A DNA stretch of 52,594 nt from Clostridia bacterium (GCA_017625435.1 JAGAKX010000055.1:1-52594), one strand, 5' to 3'; shown: positions 1 through 8,746, numbered from the stretch's first letter. Notes: generated by a model from the sequence alone, not told the origin. Numbers and translations are program-made.

Positions 1-37
1 CGCGCCCGGTATTGTTGTTCTTTTAAACGTGTTTATC

Positions 38-264
38 GTGTTACTATATAATGTAATGTTTGCGTGTCAATTTGCGTGTCAATTTTTCGGCGTTTGCGTG
101 TCATTTCCGTGTTAAAAACCCTGTTAATTCACCCTTATTTTACCCCACAAAAAATCCCCCTGAGCCCTTGAGTATCAAGGGATTCGGGGGAAGGGCTTTC
201 CGTGTTATTTTCCGTGTCATTTGCGTGTCAAATTTTTACCCTTTGCGTGTCAATTTGCGTGTTA
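38..264 (+). repeat. Array of short direct repeats (GCGTGTCA and variants)
   Basis: Five exact copies of GCGTGTCA (62-69, 74-81, 96-103, 223-230, 245-252) and about five one- or two-base variants (CCGTGTTA, CCGTGTCA, GCGTGTTA) lie in one orientation. Between the two groups, 155-190 forms an imperfect hairpin whose core is CCCTTGA-GTA-TCAAGGG with an outer C-run/G-run stem. Such arrays can be recombinase arm sites or other protein-binding arrays, but no recombinase gene is in the window. An open frame runs through this stretch but is repeat-driven and not coding-like. Confidence 0.6.
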
Positions 265-306
265 ATTACGAAAACAGAAGAAATTTTCCTTACGGCACAT
301 TATACG

Positions 307-330
307 GTAGGGGAGGGGTCTCCCCTCCCG
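307..330. repeat. Solitary terminal palindrome of the miniature-element family
   Basis: A 24-bp palindrome: GTAGGGGAGGGG, then a T-C centre, then CCCCTCCCG. It is the same unit that ends the composite elements elsewhere in the window. It is followed by a degenerate copy of the element core (GCCCCGTAGGACA at about 359). Confidence 0.75.
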
Positions 331-391
331 CCTTCGTTAAAATTAATTTCCTGATTTATGCCCCGTAGGACATCAATTTTCAATTTGCCTT

Positions 392-534
392 GTAGGGGAC
401 GGCGTCCTCGACGTCCCGCCTGCGGTAAAATGAATTGTTTGCTTTATGCCCCGTAGGACACAAAATGTGCCTCCACGGGTCATAACTTCTGTATATTTAT
501 TTTCTGTTTTCGGGAGGGGAAACCCCTCCCCTAC
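392..534. mobile_element. Composite palindrome-ended miniature element, type I
   Basis: A left palindrome (392-418, GTAGGGGACGGCG...GTCCCG) and a right palindrome (511-534, CGGGAGGGG...CCCCTCCCCTAC) bracket a core holding AATGTGCCTC and GGTCATAACTTCTGTA. The same architecture and core words recur at 2070, 6427, 28452 and 42423. It is non-coding, so probably a non-autonomous (MITE-like) repeat. Confidence 0.7.
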
Positions 535-603
535 AGACGGATTTTATTACAACACAGCCTCAGAATAAATTCCCTGAAAACCCGTGCTGTCTGCTTTCCT
601 TTT

Positions 604-702
604 CGGGAGGGGAGACCCCTCCCCTACGATGTTTTCGTCTCCGAATTCGTTCTGCGTTTTGCGTTCTGCACTCTGCACTCTTCGTTCTGCGTTCTGCACT
701 TA
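604..702. repeat. Palindrome plus short tandem repeats
   Basis: 604-627 is another 24-bp element-end palindrome. At 640-700 there are degenerate tandem copies of GTTCTGC and CTCTGCA words next to a TCCGAATTCG word. The GAATTCGG word also sits beside elements at 2018 and 8706. Confidence 0.6.
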
Positions 703-704
703 TT

Positions 705-1559
705 TTATCTGAAATACTTAATCTCTCCCATTGCAGGCTTTTCGTCGGAATAATCAACAATTATCAGCTTGATTTTGCGTCTGTCGGGAATAATATTTTT
801 TATGTAGACGGCGGCAGACATCCCTTCCTTCACGTCGGGGTTATACTCCGCAAGACCTGCCAGATTCGGTGCAAGCTCTATAAACACGCCGTAGCTTTCA
901 ACGCTTCTGATAATCCCGGGGACGGTTTCGCCGATTCTGAAAAGGGCAGCATTTTCTTCCCAGGTGCCCAGCAGCTCCTTATGGGAAAGAGTGATTCTGC
1001 CGAGAGTATCCCTGCCTGCCACGGTGCACCTTATTGTCTGACCCACAAAAAACCGTGCCGAGGGGTGGGGAATACGGGACACGGAAATTGCCTCAATGGG
1101 AAGAAGTGCCGTAAGCCCTGCACCGATATCGCAGAATGCCCCGAAATTCTCCATGTGAGTGACTTTAACTTCAATTATGTCTCCCATTTCCAGTTTGTCG
1201 GAAAACTCCTCCATAGCCCGTTTCTGAGCCTTTCTGCGGGACAGCAGGGCAAACATTTTTCCGTCCTCTCCCCGACGGATTTCCTCTATAATGAAGCACA
1301 CGCTTTTTCCCACACGGGAAATAAGGGCTATATCCCTGATATATCCTTCCTCAATGCCGATAGCACCTTCTGAACGGGGAATAATACCCTTCATACAACC
1401 GAGGTCAACGTGGAGGTTATGCTCCTTATCGCAGAGGGTCACTCTCCCCTCAAGTATCTGAGATTTCCCCATAGCCTCTTTTATTCCCTGAAGCGACGAC
1501 AGCGCGGATTTATTAGAAGCAGTACCGAGAAGCCCGCCCTCGGGACAAAATTCTCTCAT
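705..1559 (-). CDS. S1 RNA-binding domain protein
   Basis: A 284-residue protein built from S1-type (OB-fold) RNA-binding repeats, related to the repeats of ribosomal protein S1 and to Firmicutes YpfD-like proteins. A degenerate first repeat lies around residues 40-110. A clear second repeat (about 125-195) starts GDIIEVKVTHMENFGAFCDI, and a third (about 205-270) contains VPGIIRSVESYGVFIEL. The likely role is RNA binding in translation or RNA turnover, but the exact partner cannot be read from sequence. A longer frame begins six codons upstream, but GAAAGGAA at 1568-1575 is correctly spaced only for the ATG at 1557-1559. The gene stands alone, flanked on both sides by miniature palindromic elements. 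Confidence 0.8.
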   Translation of the reverse strand: MREFCPEGGLLGTASNKSALSSLQGIKEAMGKSQILEGRVTLCDKEHNLHVDLGCMKGIIPRSEGAIGIEEGYIRDIALISRVGKSVCFIIEEIRRGEDGKMFALLSRRKAQKRAMEEFSDKLEMGDIIEVKVTHMENFGAFCDIGAGLTALLPIEAISVSRIPHPSARFFVGQTIRCTVAGRDTLGRITLSHKELLGTWEENAALFRIGETVPGIIRSVESYGVFIELAPNLAGLAEYNPDVKEGMSAAVYIKNIIPDRRKIKLIIVDYSDEKPAMGEIKYFR

Positions 1560-1623
1560 ATATTTTCTTCCTTTCAAATGGTCTTTATAACATCATATTA
1601 AATAACCCTCAGAAGTATTCACG

Positions 1624-1778
1624 TAAATCATAATTTATCATTGTAGGGGAGGGGTTTCCCCTCCCGTTACATAATTTTTGTAACTTTTTTCAAAAAAAAT
1701 AACAACCCTCGGGAACGGGAGGGGAAACCCCTCCCCTACGGGTGAAAAAGGAAAATTGCTTCTGTAAATTATGATTTA
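1624..1778. mobile_element. Miniature element, type II, with outer terminal inverted repeats
   Basis: Outer perfect 14-bp inverted repeats (TAAATCATAATTTA at 1624-1637, its complement at 1765-1778) enclose two GC-rich palindromes (1643-1666 and 1716-1739). Between them lies the core TTACATAATTTTTGTAACTTT...AACAACCCTCGG, abbreviated here. The same outer repeats and core recur at 24547-24717. No coding capacity. Confidence 0.75.
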
Positions 1779-1825
1779 CAAATAATAATTATTGTGTTAT
1801 ATTGTATTTTGGGTAGGTGGCATAT

Positions 1826-2014
1826 ATGGATATAAAACTCAACGACATACTTGAAATGAAAAAACAGCATCCCTGCGGAGGAAAGCAGTTCCTTGTGCTT
1901 CGTGTGGGGATGGATTTTAAGCTGAGATGCACCACCTGCGGTCGTGAAGTTATGGTCCCCCGTGCGAAAACGGAAAAGCACATAAAGAGAGTTTTACGCG
2001 AAAACGAAGAATGA
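1826..2014 (+). CDS. DUF951 family protein (YyzM-like)
   Basis: A 62-residue protein matching the DUF951 pattern: MDIKLNDILEMKKQHPCGG near the N-terminus, then RVGMDFKLRCTTCGREV with a CxxC pair, then a basic C-terminal helix. Bacillus YyzM is the comparator; the molecular function of the family is not established. The CxxC and the upstream Cys suggest metal or nucleic-acid binding, which is inference. A GTG nine bases upstream gives a longer frame, but AGGTGG at 1815-1820 fits the ATG at 1826. It lies directly after one miniature element and before another, separated from the partition genes it often accompanies in Firmicutes. Confidence 0.85.
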   Translation: MDIKLNDILEMKKQHPCGGKQFLVLRVGMDFKLRCTTCGREVMVPRAKTEKHIKRVLRENEE

Positions 2015-2069
2015 GAGAGAATTCGGAATTCGGAGATTTTCCGAGGGGCACGAAAATAAAAATCCCCTT

Positions 2070-2221
2070 GTAGGGGTCGGCGTCCCCGACGACCCGAGAC
2101 AGGGGCAGAAAATATAATTACAGAAGTTATGACCCTGAGAAGCACATTATTTTCCATTACGGAAATTAACATAAATATTGTAATTTATGTGATACGGGAT
2201 GTCGGGGACGCCATCCCCTAC
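2070..2221. mobile_element. Composite palindrome-ended miniature element, type I
   Basis: Palindromes at 2070-2096 (GTAGGGGTCGGCG...ACGACCCG) and 2195-2221 (CGGGATGTCGGGG...CATCCCCTAC) flank a core that reads CAGAAGTTATGACC and AGCACATTATTTTCC. This is the type I core in the opposite orientation to most other copies. The preceding 2018-2036 holds the GAATTCGGAATTCGGAG word. Confidence 0.7.
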
Positions 2222-2286
2222 AAACTGACCGCCACAGCAGAGCCTCAAAGGAAAACTGCAGTTACTGTTTTAATTTTGGAGATATA

Positions 2287-3366
2287 ATGACAGATAAATT
2301 AAATAAGCTCGAAGAGAGATTTAATGAAATAAATAACTTACTCTGCTCCCCCGAGGTTGCCTGCGATATTGAAAAAAGCACGGCACTTATGAAGGAGCTT
2401 AAAACCATTACTCCCGTTGCGGAGAAGTTCCGCGAATACAAGAAAAATCTCGCTTCTGCAGAAGAAGCAAAGGCACTTCTTGACGGGGGCGGACTTGACA
2501 AGGATTTCAAGGAGCTTGTTTTTGAGGAGTACGAAAGGGCAAGAACCGAGACCGAGAAAAACAGCGAGGAATTAAAGATTCTTCTGCTCCCCAAGGACAA
2601 AAACGACGACAAAAACGTAATTGTTGAAATAAGACAGTCGGCAGGCGGTGAGGAAAGTGCACTTTTTGCCGCAGTTCTCTACCGTATGTACTCAATGTAT
2701 GCCGTCACACGTAATTGGAAAACGGAAATTCTCAACTCCAACCCCACGGACCTCGGCGGCTTCAAGGAAATAAGCTTTATGATTTCGGGCGAGGGTGCAT
2801 ATTCACGCTTCAAGTTTGAAAGCGGTGTCCACCGTGTTCAGCGCATACCCGTTACGGAATCAAACGGCAAAATACAGACCTCCACCGTCACCGTAGCGGT
2901 GCTTCCCGAGGCAGACGAGGTTGATGTTGAAATCAACCCTGCGGATTTACAGATAGATACCTTCCGTTCTTCGGGTGCCGGCGGTCAGCACATAAATAAA
3001 ACCGAATCCGCCATAAGAATCACCCATATTCCCACGGGCACCGTGGTCGAATGTCAGGACGAGAGAAGCCAGCACAAGAATAAAGACAAGGCTATGAAGA
3101 TTCTCCGCTCAAGAATCCTTGAAAGGGAGATTGAAAAGCAGGCTTCGGAAATTGCAGGGGAAAGACGTCTTCAGGTAGGCACCGGTGACAGAAGCGAAAG
3201 AATCCGCACCTACAATTTCCCTCAGGGCAGAGTCACAGACCACAGAATCGGTCTTACATTATATAAAATCGAGCAGATAGTGAACGGCTCCCTTGATGAG
3301 CTTCTTGATGCTCTTATTACAGCCGATACGGCAGACAGATTAAATGCAGGAAATAACGAAAATTAA
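2287..3366 (+). CDS. prfA: Peptide chain release factor 1
   Basis: Class I release factor that reads UAA/UAG in the ribosomal A site and triggers peptidyl-tRNA hydrolysis. The 359-residue length is typical. The catalytic GGQ loop is at about residue 231 ([17 protein letters not shown]), and the codon-recognition tripeptide is PVT (about 187-190), the P-x-T type that marks RF1 rather than RF2. GGAG at 2278-2281 precedes the ATG. The next gene, a Sua5-CoaE fusion, starts three bases after the stop. The GGQ methylase gene prmC, which often sits here in Firmicutes, is missing from this position. Confidence 0.96.
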   Translation: MTDKLNKLEERFNEINNLLCSPEVACDIEKSTALMKELKTITPVAEKFREYKKNLASAEEAKALLDGGGLDKDFKELVFEEYERARTETEKNSEELKILLLPKDKNDDKNVIVEIRQSAGGEESALFAAVLYRMYSMYAVTRNWKTEILNSNPTDLGGFKEISFMISGEGAYSRFKFESGVHRVQRIPVTESNGKIQTSTVTVAVLPEADEVDVEINPADLQIDTFRSSGAGGQHINKTESAIRITHIPTGTVVECQDERSQHKNKDKAMKILRSRILEREIEKQASEIAGERRLQVGTGDRSERIRTYNFPQGRVTDHRIGLTLYKIEQIVNGSLDELLDALITADTADRLNAGNNEN

Positions 3367-3369
3367 ACT

Positions 3370-4977
3370 ATGAACACAAGGCTTTACAGAATAACGGACC
3401 CCGAAAAGCAGAAAAATGAAATTGAAGAAATCGCACAGCTTTTAAAAAGCGGTGAGGCTGTAGCCATACCTACGGAGACGGTTTACGGCATAGCCGCCGA
3501 CTGCTTTAACGAAAAGGCGGTTGAAAAAATCTACCTTGCAAAGGGCAGACCCTCGGACAATCCTCTTATTGTACACATTTCCCGTTTTGAAGAAATATAT
3601 TCCCTTGTAAAAGAGGTTCCCGAAAAGGCAAGGGAGCTTATGAACAGATACTGGCCCGGTCCCCTTACGGTGATTCTTCCGAAGAAAAGCACCGTATCGG
3701 ACAAGGTTTCGGGAGGACTTCCGACAGTTGCGGTCAGAATGCCCTCACACCCTGTCGCAAGGGCAATTATAGAGGCGGCAGGCACTCCCCTTGCAGCCCC
3801 CAGCGCCAATATTTCGGGCTTTCCCAGCCCCACTTCCTTTTCCTACGTAAAGGACGATATGTGCGGCAGGCTTCCTGCCATAGTTGACGGGGGAGACTGT
3901 GATTTCGGAATTGAATCCACGGTAATAACCCTTGCCACGGACGTCCCCGTGCTTCTTCGTCCCGGTGCGGTGACCCACGCTCAGCTTGAGGAAATTTTAG
4001 GTGAAGTAAAGCTTCACAATGCCATATTAAATCCCCTGGAAAATAACGAGCAGGCGGCTTCTCCCGGAATGAAATACAAGCACTATTCCCCCACGGCTTC
4101 CCTGACCGTTCTTGACGGCACAAAGGAAGAATTTATCGGCTTTATAAAAAATAATCCCCATTTTGCTGATTTTGCCCTCTGCTTCGAGGGTGAGGAAGAG
4201 GAAATTCCCCTGCCTGCAGTCACCTTCGGCACGGAAAATGACCCCTTTTCTCAGGCAAAACGGCTTTTTGATGCCTTCAGGGAGCTTGACTCCCTCGGTG
4301 CAAAAAAGGTCCTTGTTCGCTCCCCTTCACGCGAGGGTGTGGGTCTGGGCGTCTGCAACCGTCTTTACAGAGCGGCAGGCTTTCGTTTTATTTCACCGAA
4401 AAAGGGTATAATAACAGGTATAACGGGGGGCTCAGGCTCCGGCAAAAGCAGGGTCTGTGAGCTTCTTAAGGAAAAGGGCTGTGTTATAATAGATGCGGAC
4501 AAGGTTGCAAGAAGCGTCACCGAAAAGGGCTCTCCCGTAATTGAAGAATTAGCCCGTGCCTTCGGTGAGGACATAGTTTTGCCCGACGGCAATATTGACA
4601 GACGGCTTTTAGCATCCCGTGCATTTGTAAACGACGAAAAAAAGCATCTTCTTGACAGCATAACCCTCAGAAGAATAGTTGAAATCTGCAAGGAAAAGGC
4701 AGTAGCCGAAACGGAAAAGGGCAGAAACGTCATTATAGACGCTCCACTTCTTTTTACATCGGGACTGTGGAGTATATGCCACAGAACGGTAAAAATTTAT
4801 GCCCCCGTTGACGTAAGACTGAAAAGAATTCTCGAAAGGGACGGAATTTCCGAAGAGGAGGCTCTTAAACGCTTTTCACGTCAGACGGACGAGGACAGGG
4901 AATCTCAGGCTTCGGACATTGTTATCAACAATTTCCCGCCTTACGATATAGAACAAGAGATAAATAAATACTTTTAA
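3370..4977 (+). CDS. Fusion: threonylcarbamoyl-AMP synthase (Sua5/YwlC) + dephospho-CoA kinase (CoaE)
   Basis: A single 535-residue frame joins two enzymes. Residues 1-about 345 are a full-length Sua5-type L-threonylcarbamoyladenylate synthase, which makes the precursor of t6A37 in tRNA. It has the YrdC-fold KxR region (YLAKGRPSDNPLIVHI), PSANISGFPSPT, and the Sua5 linker motif SPGMKYKHYSP leading into its C-terminal domain. From about 347 the protein is a dephospho-CoA kinase, last step of coenzyme A synthesis: P-loop GGSGSGKS (about 351-358), IDADKVAR, DAPLLFTSG and the RQ...E lid region. No stop or frameshift separates the halves. The normal CoaE initiator region is absorbed in the linker SPKKGIITG. 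It follows prfA after three bases, so the two are probably cotranscribed and coupled. Confidence 0.92.
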   Translation: MNTRLYRITDPEKQKNEIEEIAQLLKSGEAVAIPTETVYGIAADCFNEKAVEKIYLAKGRPSDNPLIVHISRFEEIYSLVKEVPEKARELMNRYWPGPLTVILPKKSTVSDKVSGGLPTVAVRMPSHPVARAIIEAAGTPLAAPSANISGFPSPTSFSYVKDDMCGRLPAIVDGGDCDFGIESTVITLATDVPVLLRPGAVTHAQLEEILGEVKLHNAILNPLENNEQAASPGMKYKHYSPTASLTVLDGTKEEFIGFIKNNPHFADFALCFEGEEEEIPLPAVTFGTENDPFSQAKRLFDAFRELDSLGAKKVLVRSPSREGVGLGVCNRLYRAAGFRFISPKKGIITGITGGSGSGKSRVCELLKEKGCVIIDADKVARSVTEKGSPVIEELARAFGEDIVLPDGNIDRRLLASRAFVNDEKKHLLDSITLRRIVEICKEKAVAETEKGRNVIIDAPLLFTSGLWSICHRTVKIYAPVDVRLKRILERDGISEEEALKRFSRQTDEDRESQASDIVINNFPPYDIEQEINKYF

Positions 4978-4991
4978 CGGAGGACTATAAA

Positions 4992-6395
4992 ATGAGCGAA
5001 GAAAAAACAAAGGCTGAGCTTTTGAAGGAGAAGCTGTTTATAAAGAAGGAGCATACCTCTGCCGTAATCGGCGAAAAGGGCAATGCCGAGGCTGATTCCT
5101 TCTCAGAGGGCTATATGAGCTACCTTGACGCTTCCAAAACAGAGAGAGAAGCTGTTGAAACTGCTCTTGCAATGGCAAAGGCAGGGGGCTTCACCGAGTT
5201 CGACAAAAATGTAAGATATCCTGCAGGCTCCAAGGTTTACGTAAATAACAGAGGCAAGTCCCTTATTCTTGCTGTTATCGGCCACAAGGATATAAGAGAG
5301 GGTGTAAACATTGCCGCAGCACACGTGGATTCACCCCGTCTTGACCTTAAGCCCAATCCCCTTTATGAGGACTCGGATATTGCTTATTTCAAGACCCACT
5401 ACTACGGCGGTATCAAGAAATATCAGTGGACGGCTATCCCCCTTGCCCTTCACGGCGTTATAATAAAGGCTGACGGCGAAGAGGTAAAGGTAAACATCGG
5501 TGAGGATGCCGCCGACCCCAAGTTCGTTATCACAGACCTTCTCCCCCACCTTGCAGGCAATCAGATGAGAAGCACCATGGCAGAGGGCATAAAGGGTGAG
5601 GCTCTCAACATCGTTATAGGCTCACGCCCCTTTGACAATACAGAGGGTGCAGAGGCTGTAAAGCTCAACATTCTTAACATTCTTTACGAAAAGTACGGTA
5701 TTACAGAGGCTGATTTCCTCAGCGCAGAGCTTGAGGCTGTGCCAGCCTTCTCTGCCTGTGACATAGGCTTTGACCGTTCCCTTATCGGCTCCTACGGCCA
5801 CGACGACAGAGTATGTGCTTATCCCGCTCTTATGGCGGCTCTCGACTGTGAGGAGCCCGACTACACCTGCGTTACCGTCCTTACGGACAAGGAGGAAACA
5901 GGCTCCGAGGGTAACACGGGTCTTGACTCAAAATATCTCGAATACTTCATCTGCGATTTAGCTTCAATCTACGGTGCTGAGGGCAGAGACGTGCTTTCCG
6001 CTTCAAAGTGCCTTTCAGCTGACGTAAACGCAGCCTTTGACCCCAACTTCCCCGAGGTATTTGAAAGAAGAAACACAAGCTTCATAAATCAGGGTGTCTG
6101 CATCACAAAGTACACGGGTGCCCGCGGAAAGGGCGGTACAAGTGACGCTTCCGCTGAATTTATGGGTGAAATAAGACGTCTTCTTGACAGTGAAGGCATC
6201 TGCTGGCAGACAGGAGAGCTGGGTAAAATCGACGAGGGCGGCGGAGGAACCGTTGCAAAATATATCGCACACCTCAATGTTGACGTTGTGGACCTGGGTG
6301 TTCCCGTGCTTTCAATGCACGCTCCCTTTGAGGTTGTTTCAAAAACAGATGTCTATATGGCATACCGCGCCTTCCTCGCTTTCTTCTCAAGGTAA
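4992..6395 (+). CDS. apeB: M18 family aminopeptidase (aspartyl aminopeptidase type)
   Basis: A 467-residue cytosolic dinuclear-metal exopeptidase of family M18, which removes N-terminal acidic or neutral residues from peptides. Metal ligands are visible in order: AAAHVDSPRLD (His, Asp), GHDDRVCAYPAL (bridging Asp), DKEETGSEGNTG (catalytic Glu pair), a late Asp in the CDIGFD/ADVNAAFDP region, and MHAPFEVVSKTD (His). GGAG at 4980-4983 lies well before the ATG. It follows the Sua5-CoaE gene by 14 bases and may share its transcript. The TAA stop at 6393-6395 is part of the outer inverted repeat of the downstream miniature element. Confidence 0.93.
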   Translation: MSEEKTKAELLKEKLFIKKEHTSAVIGEKGNAEADSFSEGYMSYLDASKTEREAVETALAMAKAGGFTEFDKNVRYPAGSKVYVNNRGKSLILAVIGHKDIREGVNIAAAHVDSPRLDLKPNPLYEDSDIAYFKTHYYGGIKKYQWTAIPLALHGVIIKADGEEVKVNIGEDAADPKFVITDLLPHLAGNQMRSTMAEGIKGEALNIVIGSRPFDNTEGAEAVKLNILNILYEKYGITEADFLSAELEAVPAFSACDIGFDRSLIGSYGHDDRVCAYPALMAALDCEEPDYTCVTVLTDKEETGSEGNTGLDSKYLEYFICDLASIYGAEGRDVLSASKCLSADVNAAFDPNFPEVFERRNTSFINQGVCITKYTGARGKGGTSDASAEFMGEIRRLLDSEGICWQTGELGKIDEGGGGTVAKYIAHLNVDVVDLGVPVLSMHAPFEVVSKTDVYMAYRAFLAFFSR

Positions 6396-6632
6396 ATCAT
6401 AACAGGTCGGAGAAAGGCGAAGCCTTGTAGGGGTCGGCGTCCCCGACGACCCGCCATGATGAAATGATAAATTTTGCATTAATTTCCGTGGCAGATAAAA
6501 ATGTGCCTCTGAAGGTCATAACTTCTGTAATTTTATTTTCTACCCGCGGGAGGTCGAGGATGCCCTCCCCTACAAGGGAAAATTTATTTTTGCGGGTCAC
6601 GTGTAATAACATATCCACGTTAAATTATGATT
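6393..6632. mobile_element. Composite miniature element, type I, with degenerate outer inverted repeats
   Basis: Palindromes at 6427-6453 and 6547-6573 enclose the core AATGTGCCTC...GGTCATAACTTCTGTAA (6507-6534). Outer words TAAATCATAA (6393) and TTAAATTATGATT (6620) resemble the perfect inverted repeats of the elements at 1624 and 24547. It fills the space between apeB and the DnaD gene. Confidence 0.65.
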
Positions 6633-6650
6633 CGATTAAAAGGATAAATT

Positions 6651-7712
6651 ATGTTTAAGATCAATCCCACAAAATACACGGGTGTTACGGTGATGCCGGC
6701 GGAAATTGCCGAAAAGCATCTCATTTTGGCATCCGGCAGTCAGCTGAAGGTTATAGTTTACGCTTTCTCCCGTGCAGGGGGATGCTTCAGCATACCCGAA
6801 ATTTCCCGTGCAACGGGCATTTCCGAGGAGGAAGCAGAGGATGCTCTTACCTACTGGCAGGGGCTGGGCTTTATTCTGCCCGAAGAAAAATCTGCGGAGT
6901 TTGCGGATACGGCTTCCGTTTCCGCTCCTAAAGTATGCTCTGAACCTGCTGTCAAGGCACCGCCCAAAAGAGAAAAGCTGCCGAGCCATAACCCTTCAAG
7001 ACTTACTTACGATCAGATTTTAGCGAGAATGGACGAATCCGAAAATGTGAGAATTCTTCTTAACGAAGCACAGATGCGTCTGGGCCGTACCGTGGGCACG
7101 GGAGATATGAGCTCCCTTGTTCTGCTTCACGATTATTACGGTCTGCCCGTTGAGGTCATTCTCTCAATCTGCGAATTTGCCGCACAGAAGGGCAAGTCCT
7201 CAAATATGAATTACATATATAAAATCGGTGCGGACTGGTCATCAAGAGAAATTGATACCCTTGAGCGTGCCGACGAGGAATTAAAGGCAATTGAAAGGGT
7301 GAATTCCCTCTGGGCAGAGTTTTCTGCCGCCGTAAAGCTGCCTTCATCAAAGCCCACCACTCAGCAGGAAAAATATCTGTCACAATGGACTGCGGAATGG
7401 GGCTTTTCCGTACCGATGCTGGCTCTTGCATTTGAAGAAATGCGAAATAACACCGATAAAACAAGCTTTCCCTATATACACAAGGTACTGTCCGCATGGC
7501 ATCTTAAGGGCATAAAAACTCCCGAAGCAGCTCAGAAGGAAAAGGAAGATTTCAAGGCTTCTCAGGAAAGAAAGCTCCTGGAAAAAGCATCCGGTAAAAA
7601 GAAGACCGAAAAGGCTTCTCCCGTACCCGACCCCAATGCTTCTTATGATATTCATCGTGCCGAGCAGAGAGCAAAGGCAGCCGTTCCCAAGTTCAAGAAG
7701 AGAGACAGGTGA
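6651..7712 (+). CDS. DnaD-domain replication initiation protein
   Basis: A 353-residue protein with an N-terminal winged-helix-like region (about 20-85, containing FSIPEISRATGISEEEAEDA). Two DnaD/DnaB-type helical domains follow (about 120-190 and 225-290); the second ends MRNNTDKTSFPYIHKVLSAW, the characteristic C-terminal motif. In Bacillus, DnaD and DnaB act at the origin and at stalled forks to recruit the helicase loader. The tail (about 300-353) is lysine-rich and low complexity. AAAGGAT precedes the ATG. The gene lies five bases before a helicase-loader ATPase gene, so the two probably form a primosome operon. Assignment to DnaD versus DnaB is not possible by eye. Confidence 0.85.
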   Translation: MFKINPTKYTGVTVMPAEIAEKHLILASGSQLKVIVYAFSRAGGCFSIPEISRATGISEEEAEDALTYWQGLGFILPEEKSAEFADTASVSAPKVCSEPAVKAPPKREKLPSHNPSRLTYDQILARMDESENVRILLNEAQMRLGRTVGTGDMSSLVLLHDYYGLPVEVILSICEFAAQKGKSSNMNYIYKIGADWSSREIDTLERADEELKAIERVNSLWAEFSAAVKLPSSKPTTQQEKYLSQWTAEWGFSVPMLALAFEEMRNNTDKTSFPYIHKVLSAWHLKGIKTPEAAQKEKEDFKASQERKLLEKASGKKKTEKASPVPDPNASYDIHRAEQRAKAAVPKFKKRDR

Positions 7713-7717
7713 TAAAA

Positions 7718-8704
7718 ATGCCCTACAAAAGAGAAATATTTGAAAAAGCACAGGAAATACTGGATAAAAGAAGAAATCAGGCAGAGGCAAAGAACACCGC
7801 GGTTATGATGATGTTCGAAAACACCGAGCCTCTTTACAGAGAATATAAAAACGAAATGATAGCTTCCGTTAAAGAGGCTGTCAAGGCTATTGATATGTCC
7901 CCCGACAAGGCGGCTGAGTTTGTTGAAAAGCAGAAAATAAGAAATCTCGCCGCACAGCAGAATGTAAAAAAGCTTCTTGAAAAGCACGGTCTTCCCGAGG
8001 ATTATCTTGAGGTAAAATACTTCTGCCCTCTTTGTGAGGATACGGGTGTTACAGGAACGAGGCTGTGCACCTGCCACATTGAGCTTTTAAAGGACTTAGC
8101 CTACGAAGAGGCAGGAAAAAAATCCCCTCTTAAAATCTGTACCTTTGAGGATTTTAAGCTCTCTTATTATTCCGATAAGGCGGAATCCTCCTACGATATA
8201 TCTCCCAGAGAAAGAATGGCTGATATTCTTGAATTCTGCAGACAGTATGCCGAGGATTTTGACAGAAGGGCTCCCTCTGTTCTTATGACAGGTCAGACAG
8301 GTCTCGGAAAAACCCACCTTTCCCTTGCAATTGCAGGCAAGGTTATAGAAAAGGGCTATTCCGTTCTTTATAACTCCGCACAGAACTTTTTCAGAGAATT
8401 ACAGAACGAGCGCTTCGGAAAATCCGGCAGCTCCGCCTTTGAAAATATGATGCTGGAGTGCGATTTGCTTGTAATTGACGACCTCGGTGCGGAATTTTCA
8501 ACATCCTTCACTGTTTCCGCTCTTTATAATATAGTCAATACCAGAATCAACACGGGTCTTCCCACAATCATCAGCACAAATCTTAATCTTACCGAAATAG
8601 AAAATCAGTATTCAAACAGAATATCCTCCCGTTTCATAGGCGAATATTCCCATCTCATATTTGAGGGTAAGGATATAAGACAGATGAGAAAAGAGGAAGA
8701 ATAA
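7718..8704 (+). CDS. DnaC/DnaI-like replicative helicase loader (AAA+ ATPase)
   Basis: A 328-residue protein. The N-terminal region (about 1-90) is helical and is followed by a Cys cluster, CPLCEDTGVTGTRLCTCH (about 107-124), the zinc-binding region expected for DnaI-type loaders. The AAA+ domain follows, with Walker A MTGQTGLGKTHLS (about 190-202), Walker B DLLVIDDLGAE, and sensor 1 PTIISTNLN with Arg in SNRISSR. It should load the DnaB/DnaC-type helicase at the origin. The frame opens at a GTG nine bases upstream, but AGGTGA at 7706-7711 fits the ATG at 7718. It is downstream of and coupled to the DnaD-domain gene. Confidence 0.88.
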   Translation: MPYKREIFEKAQEILDKRRNQAEAKNTAVMMMFENTEPLYREYKNEMIASVKEAVKAIDMSPDKAAEFVEKQKIRNLAAQQNVKKLLEKHGLPEDYLEVKYFCPLCEDTGVTGTRLCTCHIELLKDLAYEEAGKKSPLKICTFEDFKLSYYSDKAESSYDISPRERMADILEFCRQYAEDFDRRAPSVLMTGQTGLGKTHLSLAIAGKVIEKGYSVLYNSAQNFFRELQNERFGKSGSSAFENMMLECDLLVIDDLGAEFSTSFTVSALYNIVNTRINTGLPTIISTNLNLTEIENQYSNRISSRFIGEYSHLIFEGKDIRQMRKEEE

Positions 8705-8746
8705 GGAGAATTCGGAATTCGGAGATGTTACTTGAGGCACATATTA

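Noticed and set aside
60..368. Open frame of 102 codons at the left edge
   Set aside because: It is generated by the repeated octamer array and a palindrome, with RVNLRVN-type repetition, no ribosome site and no recognisable domain.
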